From Acanthopleura granulata (taxonomy: Eukaryota > Mollusca > Polyplacophora > Chitonida > Chitonidae), in contig JABBOT010000002.1 of NCBI GenBank assembly GCA_016165875.1, forward strand, positions 29,890,040 through 29,954,039: a stretch of 64,000 nucleotides of DNA. Reading direction: 5' to 3'. The translations under genes were made by a program, and so were the position numbers. Each line of letters starts with the position of its first letter. The stretch's first letter is position 1. Shown here piece after piece: positions 35,588 to 48,215 of this stretch. The notes under the pieces were generated by a model, which was not told the origin of the DNA, ran no database searches, and saw nothing but the letters and a program-made list of their open reading frames with translations.

Positions 35588-36070
35588 AGGGAAAAACCAC
35601 ACAAAATGACGTTATGGTGAATGAATAGGGCATTAAAAACTGTGCATGAAAATACCTTCATTGAATTTGTTAGATTTAGATCACTAAATTAAATGTAGTC
35701 AAATGTTTTGATTGTATGATGGGTTTTATAAACCACATTCATAATGTGGTTCATCAGTGACGTCACAAAACTTTCCCTGACCCTCTCTGAATGAAGTTCT
35801 TGTGAAGTGTGCTCCTGTACTGTTTGCATGTGTATGAAAAAGTGAACATAGCACTAAATTTCTGCTCTAGGGTCAGAGAAAAGTCGATGTGATGTCACTG
35901 GTGAACCACGTCATCAATATGGTCCAAAAAAACCCACCATACAATTAAAACATTTGACTGCACTTAATCTGGCGAAGAAAAATCTTTAAAATTCAGCGAA
36001 GTTACTGTTAGGTACAGCTTTTAATGATCTTATCATTCATCATATCTTCATTATTGTGTGGTCTTTCCCT
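35588..36070. mobile_element. TTAA-flanked MITE with long inverted repeats
   Basis: A 483-bp non-coding element starts AGGGAAAAACCACAC and ends GTGTGGTCTTTCCCT. The inverted repeats extend about 190 bp with scattered mismatches (for example AGTCAAATGTTTTGATTGTA against its counterpart). It is flanked by TTAA on both sides (35584-35587, 36071-36074). The TTAA target suggests mobilisation by a piggyBac-like transposase; TA-targeting families cannot be excluded. Confidence 0.85.
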
Positions 36071-36077
36071 TTAATAG

Positions 36078-39000
36078 TGGTTTCCACTACATTGTTTCAA
36101 AGTAGTTTCTCCACTTCAGAAAAGAGATTAGACCTACCCGTCCATACATGTCCAGATGACAAAATGGATGTCAAACAAAGCTGCTCTTCTATTCTGGGGA
36201 GTAAGTATTTACTTAGAATCTGGCGTCAGCCTCTTCTGGGCTTTGTCCACAGGTCAGCGGTCAGCTTACCACCCGCAAATGGAAACTGTTCTGTGCTTGA
36301 AGTGGAAGTCAAACTAAGCGAATTTGTAGAAACCAAACTAGACTTTATATATCGTATTCGTGATCCCTAGAGACCACTTATATATGGCCGACAAAGCACA
36401 TCTCACTCATAAACAGTTTTAAGGCGGTAGGTGAAGTCTTTTGTGGGGCAATCGGTAGGTTAAGTTTGTTTTTGTCCAAGGGGGCGTTGCACTGAAATAT
36501 TTAATATTTGACTTTTCGTGACATAAGCTATAAAATCTATTAAGTGAGTAATATATGACGAAACCAGTATAAATGAAACAGTATTAAAATGGCAAACGAA
36601 TATCTTAGTGAGCTAGCTGTCTATTTTCCCACACAAACACTTGGATAACTTAGTAAACCTGTTAAATTCTACAGCTGAGCGAGGTTTCCGTACGTTTCGT
36701 TCATGTGGCCAATGTTTAACTTTCTTGAAAGGTTGTGCTGAAAATAAGGAAGCCTCTTCAGCAAGCTCTGCATTTATTAGCACGTTTAATAACGAGGTAG
36801 AAAACAATAAACGAAAAACATTAATAACGAAAAAAGTGCTAGCGCGTTAATCGACTTTTGAATATCGTATACAACGTGCTAACAGGATAGTCGATATTCC
36901 GATAACAAAAATAAAAAAAGTTTAGGTCCTAATAAGGAAATACGTACCAGCTCCATTGTAACTGTCAATCAATCAATCAATCAATCAATGCATCAATTAT
37001 TCGAGACCTGAATAAGGAGGAAATGCTAGCACGTTATTCGACATTCCAATAACGAATTCACGGAAAACGAAAGTGGTGCTAACTTCAACCTCTCGCACTG
37101 ATCATGTTATGATGGCTTCATGTGCAGATGCTCTGCTGTTCTTATATGTACAACTTATATCGATACGACTCATATCGATCAGGTATGTTTGATTTTGCTA
37201 ATCCTTTGTAACAGTTGCTTTCAACATTTTGTTTGGTCATACCGCAACGGTGCTTCTTTGTAGCAGGATGGACACATGCGCAGTGACGACATTTGTATAC
37301 TGCCAACACCATGTCAACCACACCACATATAACGCCCCAACGAATCACATTATACAGTAAGTAGGCCGACCAGTACATGACCTGTTCCTCTTGTGCTGAG
37401 TAGTTAACGAGATAGTGAGAAGATTACCGATGTTAAAGTGTCAGGTACGACTCGAGTTGGTAATCTCATCAATCTCATCAACCTGCATCATTTTGGATTC
37501 AATATGTTTATAGTGAGAACTGTTGGTTGTTGGGACCACACTATATTGCATTTGTGGAATACGAATTGCCCATTTTTGTTTCATGGGGAAAACTTAGACT
37601 GTTCCCTTATACACCTAGGCCTTGTTTAATTCATTTCGGCTGCTTCTTTAAGTCAGGAGGTTTGTTAGGTATCTATTGAAGGTCGGTGGTTTCCTCAGTT
37701 AACGTATCTGACTGCCATCAAGTGAAAACTTCATGATCTCGGCGTTAAACACCAATCAATCAATCGATCAATCAGTCAATCAATGAATTCATATGTGTTT
37801 TTGAATATTTGATCATTTTTGATGTGACTTTGCGACAACTTGTACATATTACAGGGTCTTTTAGGATTTTTGACTGGATACGCTCGCTTTTAGACTGTTG
37901 TGAAGAGCTCATCGAGTCCAGTACTGGCTGTATGATGTCGTATCCAAAAGTCCTGTTATTGCTTACATCTTTACTGAAGAGCATGACTGTCACACCACAC
38001 CAGAACGTTAATACAATTGGTGAGTTTCAAGTATTACCTAATTTACTTACTGAAATCAGTATCTAGAGCAGGACTTACACTTTTAATTGAGATATACTTG
38101 CTTAAAGTTTCTCCTTTGATCCAAAGTGGTACTATGGAACGGGCCTTGTTTCCTTGTTCGCGTGAAGAGTGGGTGTCTGTCGATCTCTTTATCCTCTGAT
38201 ATTCATTTGTCTTCATGTAATGTGTGAGTTTCTCAACGAATATGTATGAATCTCCAAAAACCGTATTTTTGTTTGAATGCCATCAAGGTCAAAGTTGACA
38301 GATATCCTTGTACATGGTATAAATTCTTGTGGGCCCTCTCGGTTCAACCCGGATATTGATTATTTTGCCGTGTGAGTATAAGACATTGGGCTAAGAGCTT
38401 GTTATAAAACTCTGACGTGCAGGAATTGAGACAATGTTTCCATTTTTTTCATCTTATCGTGGCTGTTTAAAGACAACGTAATTTCCATATTCTCTCTGGC
38501 AATGAGAAATAGACGATGAGAAAGACTTTGCATTTTCTTCATATGTACAAACAGATGATATGCTAAACAAAGGGGTAGGAGTTGTACCAATTACCGCTGG
38601 TTTGCACAATGCAGTTTTAAAACTGCACGACTATCAAAGAATTTCGTGAACTTCCACGAACAAATATTAACATGAGACAAATTTTGAACTGTAGGTCCCA
38701 TGTTCGCCTTATCAAGAATTGACGAAGATGACAATTTTGCTCATGCAATCACACGAAAGGTTTTTCTTTTTCTTGATCACCTTACCAAGTACGCTTCTTG
38801 GTTTTAGGCCCTATATTTGGGATTGTTAATAAGTGTAGTAATCGAGCGTTAATAATCTTAGTATGCGCTCAAATTCATTAAAGATATGCTGATTAAGCTC
38901 GCTCCCAGTTCATCTTTGAGCTAACAAGGAAGTCATCACTAGTGTTTCATCACTGTCCGTGAGATTTATGTAATACGATTAGTTCTGAAATTCGTCCATG

Positions 39001-42000
39001 AAAATGCAAAGTGGGGCCCCGCCAAAGGAACAGTCGTGGACAGTAACAGTTTGTTTAGCAGAGTTTATTTATCCCCTCTAAGGATAATACACTCTAACTG
39101 CGGATAATGTGTGTATACAGGCCAGGAGTACATTCGAAGCTAATGACTAAATCCGGAGAAGCTAATGAGTGGTGTGATATTTAAGAGAGACTACAAATTG
39201 ACTACCCCTAAAACAAACGTGCTTTATAGTCTTAACACAGAGGGATTTCAGATAACTGTTGACCTTGACCTTCAAATCTCCTGCACATGGGTTTTTCTGA
39301 AATTCGAAAATTCTCGTCTAGGAATAACTCATTCTCCACAAATAAATCCAAATAGCGAGTACACTATCTGTCTATCTTACAAAAAAAATCAAAGCAACGA
39401 TGATATATTAACTCTAGAAACTCAGTACCGGTATATAATGCACACAGAGTAAGATTTCGCTGCGCAAATAACATTCTCGTCAGGTACAGTGAAGAAGAGT
39501 GTTAAGTCCATCAGCATGGGAACAGGACAGGGTAGTGTGATAGCTTGATCGGGGCTACTAGCAGTTCACAGCTCATGTGTGTTAAAAAAAAGGAAAAACA
39601 GGCTTTCAAAATGGAAAGATAAAAACCCACAGGGAAAGAAAAGCTTTCTAGAGTTGCGGAACATCTTTATTTTGTGCAATTAAACCACTATAATTCAAAC
39701 TGAGCACATTTTCTCATGAACAGTCCAATTGATTAAAATGCGACGACTTATATAATACTACACACAGATGAATGTTTAGGCGTGCAATATCATGATTTGT
39801 TAGTATGAGATAGGTGATATTCAACTCGTCCTACGACCTCGCTGAATATCACCTATCTCGAGCTAACAAATCGTGATACTGCACGCCTTAACATGCCTTA
39901 TCTGTTTTATTATACCGAAAAAGTTCAACACAGTTTTTTCTTAATGTTGAGTAGTTCATTTAACGTAACGAGAAGATTGCAGTATTGCATCTTCCGTGAT
40001 ACATTAAATTCACTGTTGGCCAGGAAATGGTTACAATCAAAATATTTACTTTGCAAGCAACAAGAGACAACAGCTTACTTTTTAGCACGTGTGTATGTTT
40101 ACGGGAGGCGAATTGTGTCTAAATCTTCCTCGGTTGGCACTTTAAATCGTTTCGGACCAGCTGCGTGACACTCAGCCGAGGCTGCCATCAAGGAGACGAC
40201 TGGAGCAGAGGACACTGTTCCGAAGAAGGCACGTGCAGGTGCAACGTCACTACGCAAACGTGCAATATTAGCCCGAGATCGTTCACTATCATAAAAGAGC
40301 AAACATCACATGATAGAGTTTATACCAATCAAATCAGACAATCTATAGGTGAGGTCTAATAATGTTATTTCTTGCTTTTGTTAAAACTTGTTATTTGAAT
40401 TCCCTTAATCGTTATTATTTCATATGTAATTAAGCATTATTCGCTGTTTGGACCATTGTGCAGCATTGTGTCTGTTCCTAATTACCTCACAATTATGCTA
40501 TTCGAATGGCTATATTGCAACTGTTAAGATATGTAGCCTATTGGTTTTCATCAATGAATTGTAATTCATCTAAATATAGGCTTCCGGTTTTTAAAATGAC
40601 ATGTACTGTAAACCTACTGATCTTTATTCAGTTCTAACGACCTGTTCTCAGGTGTAATACTGGACGTTAATCTAGACCAGAAGTCTCTGTCACGAGCCGT
40701 GGACAAAGTTATCTGCACATGTTATCCCTTGGTCTCGTGTGACTCTCACAGAGGAATCACGTGGATAACACTAAACTCCAGAAGTCCGCGCCATGCAGCC
40801 AATACAGGTTAGTTCAGTAACCGACACAGTGACATACTATAAAGACATGGATTACACCCTTAGACAATGACTGGCCACACCCTCATCATGATTTTCCTGA
40901 AATATCGTTGGTGTGACGTAACGCAATCATTATCTATTTCAGCATATTGAAAGAACCTCAAAGATATCTAACTATAGGAAGGGGAGCTAATACCGAGGTA
41001 TATTTTTGAGCCAAGCGAAATTTATATCTGTTCACATTTATCATTCCATGTCTTTTCCAGTATATGGAATGATAAATGACGGCATCGAAGTTTTTATCAC
41101 CATACTAAGGTGCCCACAGAAGAGAACCGTGTCCGCCATGACAGAGAGCTTTCAATTACCTCATCTCTCTTTCAACCTTGACCTTTGTCCATCTAACGGT
41201 CCTGAGGAGTTCACGCTTCATCTGACCCAGATGTATAACAACATGGCGGCCGTTCTGGTTGACATCGTCTTGGCAGTAGATCTAACACAGATAACACTGG
41301 ACTTCCAAACTGTATTCCGTAATGTATTAATTTACTGCTTTATTTACGACCACGTAACAAATCACATATGAAAAAAAGAGTCTGAAAAAATGACAACTGC
41401 CGTAATTTCTTAATTGGAGGTTTTGCATTTTGCGTTTCCGTTATATACACAAATGACATTTTCAATATGATGGGCAATTTAAACATTGATATATCCCACC
41501 AATGGCTTCTCAGAATTTCAGCGAATTAGTGCCAATAGAACCAAAACATTCAAACAATACAAATTCATCGACCATTCTCTCGTTTTAACAAACATAGTAT
41601 CTTAGGAAAGCGTATCATGCATCTTAATATGGCTTTCATTGTAGCAAGAACGCTTTCGCCATCTGACATTCATGTTTATGCTTTCAAGACCCGAAGAATA
41701 TATGTACATTCCCTGAACAGATCCTGTTCTCAATCAATATGTCCTGGTGCATCTTGGCTCGGCTGGAATTCGAGCTGTTTTGTCGAAACCTGTGGAGCAT
41801 CCTGAAGAGCCGTTATCAAGAAATGAAGGAATGTATATCATCATGGCATACAGTTATGATACTAAAACGGTGAGTTCATGAAACGAATATTATTTATGGC
41901 TTTTTTCGCTATGGCGAATACATGGTTAAGGTGGCATACAAATGTGTGCGATGTGTCGTTTCCACTGTTCAGATCTGACAGCATGGAATTAGGACAGACA

Positions 42001-45000
42001 GTCTTTTATTTAAGTCGTAGTCACATGAAAAGGTTTGTGGATTTTTGTAAGACATATAAAATAGCGTTTGTCACATTGATATTCGATCAGTTCGACGGGT
42101 CCATTCGAGGAATCACATCTACGTGAATGGGGCCATATACACCGATTCTCGCTTGAATCTACAGACGTCACTTGTAAAGGCGTTCTTCCGTTTCACTGGT
42201 GTGTTTATGTAAACATTATTCCGCCTATTTCGTCAGGCAGGCGATAGTAGTTTCAATCCCAAACAGAGAACACTTGTGATTACGGACCGTCTGTCCAGAG
42301 ACCAGCCCAAGCAACCTCAACACCACAATAACGTTGTGCATCTAGAGATCCGGTCCAAACGGACGCCATCTGGGTCTTGTCAAAACGAAACTAACACAGA
42401 CTTACATCTTACGGTAAGACTTGGCTGGTAATATTTTACATTATATTATTCATATTATATATATATATACATAACGTAAGCTATGCCGTCTTATACCTAT
42501 ACATTTTAATCACACTTACTTTGGCATAACATGCACTTTATGTTCTACCTGAAAGAAGTGCCATCTTGGAACTTAGAGAATGCTTACTTCTAAATACAAG
42601 GTATTAAGATTCACACAGTTGTCTTTTAGTCCTGAATCCTGTGCCTTTCAGCTTTTACAGAAGATAATAACAGAAACTTTGGGGATGCTGTTTGAAACAT
42701 TTGTCAGAATGAACGACAGGACAGATGGTAGCTTTTGTGTGTATCACACCCAACGGCATTCTCTAACGAAGAATGATCTGGTTAAGCAGTACAAAATGGT
42801 AAGGTTAGAATCAAGCACATACACATATAGCTTTCATGAAACGTCTGATGAACTTAGGAATACCCTTTTTTCCAGATCGGATGGGAAATAACCAATTTTC
42901 TTTTTTCTAACCAATATCCCAGTTTGCCGTCGAGTTGCAATTTTAGTCACACCCTTGCCTTGCGAAATCATTTAAAGGTATACCTAGTATCAGCTGGCAA
43001 ACATATTTCATTCTGTCTGTACATTGGTAAGAATTAATCAATACTGATTGGAATATATATATAGGACGAATACATTCATTCGCTATGTTATAATGATTAA
43101 CATGCATTCTCTCGTTATGTTGCACTCAGTAGATCTGTGGAGATGGAACACTGTGGTAGCTATTCCAATCATTAATTTTTACTTATAATAATAATTAGAA
43201 TGCATTATCTCGCTACGTTACACTCACCAGATCTGCGGTGCTGGAGATGCTAACATTTGCGGTTACTTGTCTGAGCGGACTGAATATGAAATATTTGACA
43301 TCACTGGAGACCCTGACCGAACCAGTTCTGTGGGAGAGTGGACAGGAGAGAAAAGATTAATTGTCCATTCTACACCACAAAGTCTCGCGAAGAAATTTCT
43401 GTGGAACAAAATGTCTGATTTTGGAGGGATCACGTTAAAGGTTGCCGTAGATAAGGTATATGCTTTGGTTTATTTTCCACTGAACACATCTCCCTTGTTG
43501 CTCCATGAGTAAGCAAACATCCAAATTTCCATAAACAACGTTCAGACATGCAACATAAGCTGAAATTATAAAGATTCCACTTCGATTCCCTGCAAAATAA
43601 ATTTAAGCTGTACAACATTTAAGAAATCATTTTCCTCAGGTATAACGTGAACTCTGTTTAATATGTTGCTGTTTTCTATACTCTCGGTGATTGTGCTCGT
43701 AATTATTCATTATTCATATTATTATTTGGTTACAAATTAATAATTCACTGGATCAAATGCGATTAATCCTTCTCTTGTGATTTAATTTGATTTCCTCCAT
43801 CCTCGATGTGTGTTTTCAGGACAGCCCACCTTTCGTCAGCAGAGACCAGACTGGTAACAAATCCCATCATGGCAGTGCGATCGACATTCTGGACGAGTTG
43901 GCGTCTATTCACAATTTCACGTGCGTCATACTTGTATCATTCAAACCGGTAAACTCAGGCATTTGCTGATTTACCGATGTTAACGCTTGTTTGATCATTG
44001 TAAGTAGACTCTGACGGGCGAAGTATAGCTGAAGCGTGTAGATATAGGCTTGATTTCGTTGGAATCAAACAGGATCATGTTCTAAACGAGGAAGCAATTT
44101 GACTCAACAAGTGTAAAAGCGATCCTCAGTATTTTTCAGGCTCTGATATCGCATAATGATTAACCCCCGTGCAAAATTACCATGTCTCCTTCTGATTGTA
44201 CTCTCAAAATGAAAGCAGCGAGGCAACTATATACAAATCTCTAATGTGTTACTTGAAAACCACTCAATTGTTCAGTGCATGCCTAAGTGTTGCATTCCAC
44301 CTCCCCCTAGGCCTCATAGGATGTACTTAAAGCCTTTCAGTGTCCTGTGATCAAAAGTGATATTATGTCACAGGCACAGAAAACGGTGGTCTGTAAAGGA
44401 ACTCTTGCTTCATTCTATAAAATTTAAGGGTAAAGTTCACTGGTGTTATCAACAAGCTTAAGTGAAAAAAGACAGTGAGTCAACTCTGTAATACGAAATA
44501 AGACCCTAATGATGAAAAATCAACATTCTGTGCTTAGCTACATATATATTTTGATGACTGTAAAGTCCCCGATGCTTGCCGTTCAGGAATTCCGAAGTGC
44601 AATAATTGTTTTCGAGTATTAATATTACCGACTAACAGGAAACTGAATTGGAGAACGATGGCCAGAAGAACACAGAATCATGAACTAAACGCAAGTCAGT
44701 TCATAGTGCATGTGATGCACAGTTACAGTGGAAAACCCTATTAACAATGATAATTGGTGTTAAAATAACAGAATAAAGTATGAGGTGTTATGATTTTCAG
44801 CCCCATATCTGTTTGTTTTTAGATCCCTTTCATAGTGACTGATCATTGTCCCACAGAAGAAACAACATTGGTTAAAACGTGTTAAGTGTTTTACTGTAAT
44901 ACAACGATTATGCTTATCATCATTTATAGTTTATCACGGAATGTAAACACATACATGGTCTAACATCATCTATTACACTCCACACATGATGGATGCTGTT

Positions 45001-47934
45001 GGTTTACAGGTATGAACTGCTTGAATCCCCAGATGGGAAATACCGCGTGAAAATGCCTAATGGCTCGTGGTGTGGGATGGTTGGCATGGTTTCCAGGAGG
45101 GTAAGAAACTGCTTAGTATATAGAAGGAACAGCTTTTTTGACATAGTTTGGAAAGATCAGTTGACGCTTTCTTGTAACGGAAACATGCACATCTTCGCAA
45201 ACCCATTTCACTCTGGGTTATTGTTGAGAGCAACGTTTTAGTTTGCACTTCACTGACTTGCCCATAATAATGTCGATACACCACGCTTTTCAGACTTGCA
45301 CCCACCTTTCTTTCATTCCGTTCCATTCACTTCTCCTATAGTTCTTATGGACTTGACATGAATTTGAACAGTGCTGGATATTGCTGTAATGGTGTAGACT
45401 GTTAGGCGAAAACAAGTAAATTATTCATCTAATGATGTCTATAAGCCGTTTCTCAAAAAGTAGTGGAAAGAATGTAGTAGTTTCAGAGAACTTCTTGATT
45501 TGCAATTCCTGCTACATTCCGTCAGTTGTGGTGGGCTTGAATTCCATTCCGATGTGGATCTTGAATGAGACTTAAATTTGACATTAACATACTTCTATAC
45601 TTCTTTGTCTGATGCTCAGCATGTGAAAATGAGACAGAACTTGGTCCGTGATAACTAGCTGGGTCGAGTGTCATGTCTGTATGTTGTCCTGGGCGTGTAG
45701 ATGATGCAGTTCTGGTCGGATTTCACATTTCTGTTGGTGATCAGAATCCTTTACAAGGGGATTATCTGTAGAGAGTTTTGTTCTTCCACGTAGGAAGCAG
45801 ACCTGGGTGTGAGTTCATTCACCTTGGATCCAGAGAGGATGGAAGCCGTGGAGTTCACGACCCCCTTCAGGCAGGACTCCCATGGAATTCTGACTCCAAA
45901 ACCGAAAGGAACATATAAAATGTTCCAAGTGTTCGAATCATTTAACGGGTTCATCTGGCTCGCCCTGTTGTTCCATGTTCTGCTAGCCTGCTTTGTTTTG
46001 GCCTTCATAGGATCGAGAACTGATTTCGTCACGACAAGCACTGGCGAAAGGAAACATCTATTGCACAAAAGCATCGTCGATAATGTCACTTTGATCTTAA
46101 GCTCATTTACTGAACAAGGTTAGTATATTTCTATCTATGTATTTTAATTTATTCATGACTGGTAGTTGACGCCGTGAGCAGGAGATTTTCTCCTTGTTTG
46201 CAATTGCTAAACGTTTGTTGGAGAACAGTCATTGTGAGCTCAGTAGTAAATAAGTCATAGTATACGCTCGACACCTCATATCCGGCCATGCCTGCCGTTT
46301 TCCCTTTCCTAAAGACTTTACTCCTCAGCCTAAACACCAGATTCTAAAAGAAAACTTGTTCAGTGTGGCGTGAAACGCCAAATAAATACATATATTTATA
46401 GTTTTTTGTCATATTCTTATTTTCTTTTCCCAGGCCCCACATTTCACCCGAGGTCGGTGTCCTCTAGATGTTTCCTGAGCTTCTGGTTTGTTTTCACGAT
46501 CCTCACCATGACGATGTACACGGCTCACCTAGCGGCCGTGTTAACTGTGTCCACACCCCTCCGGCCCATCAACTCTCTACGGGATCTTGTGGATCAGAGG
46601 GACATGAGAATAGTTATCCGGGAGGGTGGAACTACCTGGAACTTATTCGCGGTTAGTAAGTTACACGGGAGCTTTTGTCTGCGGAATACGCCAACTTTTA
46701 ATCATGTCATATCCACATTTCCACCAGCTTGTACAGTCTACCTTTTATTGTCTTCCTATAAGACAAGATCGATTACTGCTATGCTCTAGAGGTCCTGAGG
46801 GGACTTTGTTAAGGCTACGACCTCATGCTTATGGGTGCACCCCCCCCCCTTAAAACTTTCTCTCCTCACCAAGTAGCTTCAGTACTCCACCGCAAGTCAA
46901 CAAACCATTCCTCGCACCTTCACAATATGGACGGTTCTCTGTCGCTGCTACAGAAGGGCCCTCCAATAAAATGGTCACTGCAGGTAGTGTTACCCACATA
47001 TAGATAAACCCTAACTAGATCGTTCAATCTGGAAACAAGAAAACAGTCATTTGAACATCTTGTTCATGTCATTGGTGCACATTTAAAAGGTATATTCTAA
47101 CTGGTCAAAACATCTCTTTAGTTCTGGTGCTTCATTGGTGGAATGTACTTGAACTGAAGTCCAACTACCTACCAAAGATGCCAGAGTTAGTCCTGACGGC
47201 ATGAAAGGATGACTTTTGATACAGAAAGAATGTATACTTCGTCGCCAAGTGTTGCCGTGGCTTCTCGCTGAGAAAGGGCCTCATACGAGATAAAGGTGTG
47301 GTAACAGCGTGGTGTTTCATACTTTAGTCGGTAAATCATTTAGATTTTCAGATTTCCTTGCTTTTCTTGCAGCAATCACAGGCAGCTCCATATAAGGTTG
47401 TAGCTTCACGGATGGAGGCAAAAATGAGTTCATTGGCAGATATTATTCGAGAAGCCAAAGGAGGGAACCTCTGCTTCCTGGCTGACAGAACACTACTAGA
47501 GTACCTAGCCTCTCAGAGTTGTGGAAACGTGAGGGTTGCCGAAGAAAGCATTCTTGGATTTTCGGCCGGATTTATTGTTCCCCACCAGTCTACGTACAAA
47601 GAAGCGATAGACACCAGGTGTGTAGGCATTTGAATTTCGGACAAAAGTTACTTTTAATGATCTTACCAGCAGGTTAATTGTGACTAAAGTGTAATATTCT
47701 TTGGTTTTGCGTTACAGCATTCAGAAAATGGTGGAGTCCGGTTTGATAGAGAAACTAGAGAGGAAATGGGCAAGTCCTCCAGCGGTCTGTGCAGGTAAAC
47801 ATTCAAAGGGCTCTGTTCGTCCGCTGACACTAGTCTCAGTTGAAGGTATATTTGTCATCTACGAGGTTATTTCTTTTGGGGCAATGTGTGTCCTCTTCGT
47901 GGAACTTGCTGTACTTCAAAGCTGCACTCGATGA
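36078..47934 (+). CDS. Ionotropic glutamate receptor B (iGluR-B)
   Basis: Tandem paralogue of iGluR-A. Exons by eye: 36078-36200 (likely N-terminal, less certain), 37855-38019 (candidate, phase-compatible), 40652-40807, 41061-41318, 41721-41869, 42267-42413, 42652-42798 (amino-terminal domain); 43231-43455, 43820-43920, 45010-45100 (S1); 45794-46118 (S1 end, M1, pore loop); 46434-46651 (M3); 47373-47617 (S2); 47718-47934 (M4, stop TGA). About 855 codons. Exon lengths equal those of A for 258, 225, 101, 91, 325 and 218 bp. Motifs: LESPDGKYRVKMPNGSWCGM, SSFTLDPERMEAVEF with the ligand Arg, FIWLALLFHVLLACFVL (M1), TEQG at the pore, MYTAHLAAVLT (M3), FLADRTLLEY with Asp. No in-frame ATG is seen upstream of a hydrophobic, signal-like start, so another 5' exon may exist. 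AATAAA at 48210-48215 is a plausible poly(A) signal. Confidence 0.88.
36785..37085 (+). repeat. Irregular short repeats in an iGluR-B intron
   Basis: Variants of GTGCTAGCACGTTAATCGA followed by ATTCC and ATAACGAA recur three to four times at uneven spacing. They are interrupted by a TCAA tetranucleotide run (36966-36990). Confidence 0.45.
37640..37788 (+). mobile_element. Second SINE type, 3' part with ATCA tail
   Basis: The segment ends GGCGTTAAACACCAATCAAT followed by an ATCA-type run. The body differs from the GAGTACGGCGTAAAACACC family but shares the C-rich AAACACCAAT end, which suggests a shared LINE partner. The head is not recognisable. Confidence 0.55.
37855..38019 (+). other. Candidate second exon of iGluR-B
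   Basis: A 165-bp open segment has a TATTACAG acceptor and GTGAGT donor. It enters and leaves after the first codon base, exactly the phase of the exons on either side, and encodes a helical sequence (DWIRSLLDCCEELIESS). No counterpart was found in iGluR-A, so it may be skipped or spurious. Confidence 0.45.
39778..39888. repeat. Perfectly centred hairpin repeat
   Basis: Two 46-bp arms (39778-39823 and 39843-39888) pair with about five mismatches around a 19-bp loop. The inner arm contains GAGATAGGTGATATTCA and its complement. It lies in an iGluR-B intron. I have the impression of similar hairpins in mollusc genomes but cannot name a family. Confidence 0.85.
46352..46402 (+). mobile_element. 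SINE tail remnant before the iGluR-B M3 exon
   Basis: GTGGCGTGAAACGCCAAATAAATA resembles the SINE tail module; the rest of the element is lost or too diverged. Confidence 0.4.
46434..46651 (+). other. iGluR-B M3/pore exon (conversion tract)
   Basis: Near-identical partner of 30261-30478. The identical block is 46508-46631. The acceptor is TTTTCCCAG and the donor GTTAGT, both with unrelated intron flanks. Confidence 0.85.
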
Positions 47935-48209
47935 AATGTATATTCATACACCTTACAGTTGTATAATTTATACATCGCCTGCAGGTCTTCGTGTTAACCA
48001 TGTCCTGGACAATAAGCCATAAGCCAACTGTCGTAAAATATAAAATGAAAATAACGAGTCTTTATGACTCTTTCGTTGACCTTATGTCGGTATTGCATAA
48101 CTCCATGTCTTTTTCTTGTACAGTCTTACATGTTTAGATGAGCTCGGGTATTTTTCGTTTTCTCCCTAAATTTAACAACTATATTTTTATCTGACCTATC
48201 ACTTCTCAG

Positions 48210-48215
48210 AATAAA
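48210..48215 (+). terminator. Candidate poly(A) signal of iGluR-B
   Basis: AATAAA lies 276 bp after the stop codon on the coding strand. It is the nearest canonical signal I noticed; cleavage has not been tested. Confidence 0.35.

Noticed and set aside
40099..40302. 67-codon - strand frame containing KRFKVPTEEDLDTIRLP, possibly the start of a Crypton-like gene
   Set aside because: No continuation downstream and no supporting domain; similarity too short.
46468..46853. Short frames overlapping the iGluR-B M3 exon
   Set aside because: Out-of-frame shadows of the real exon.
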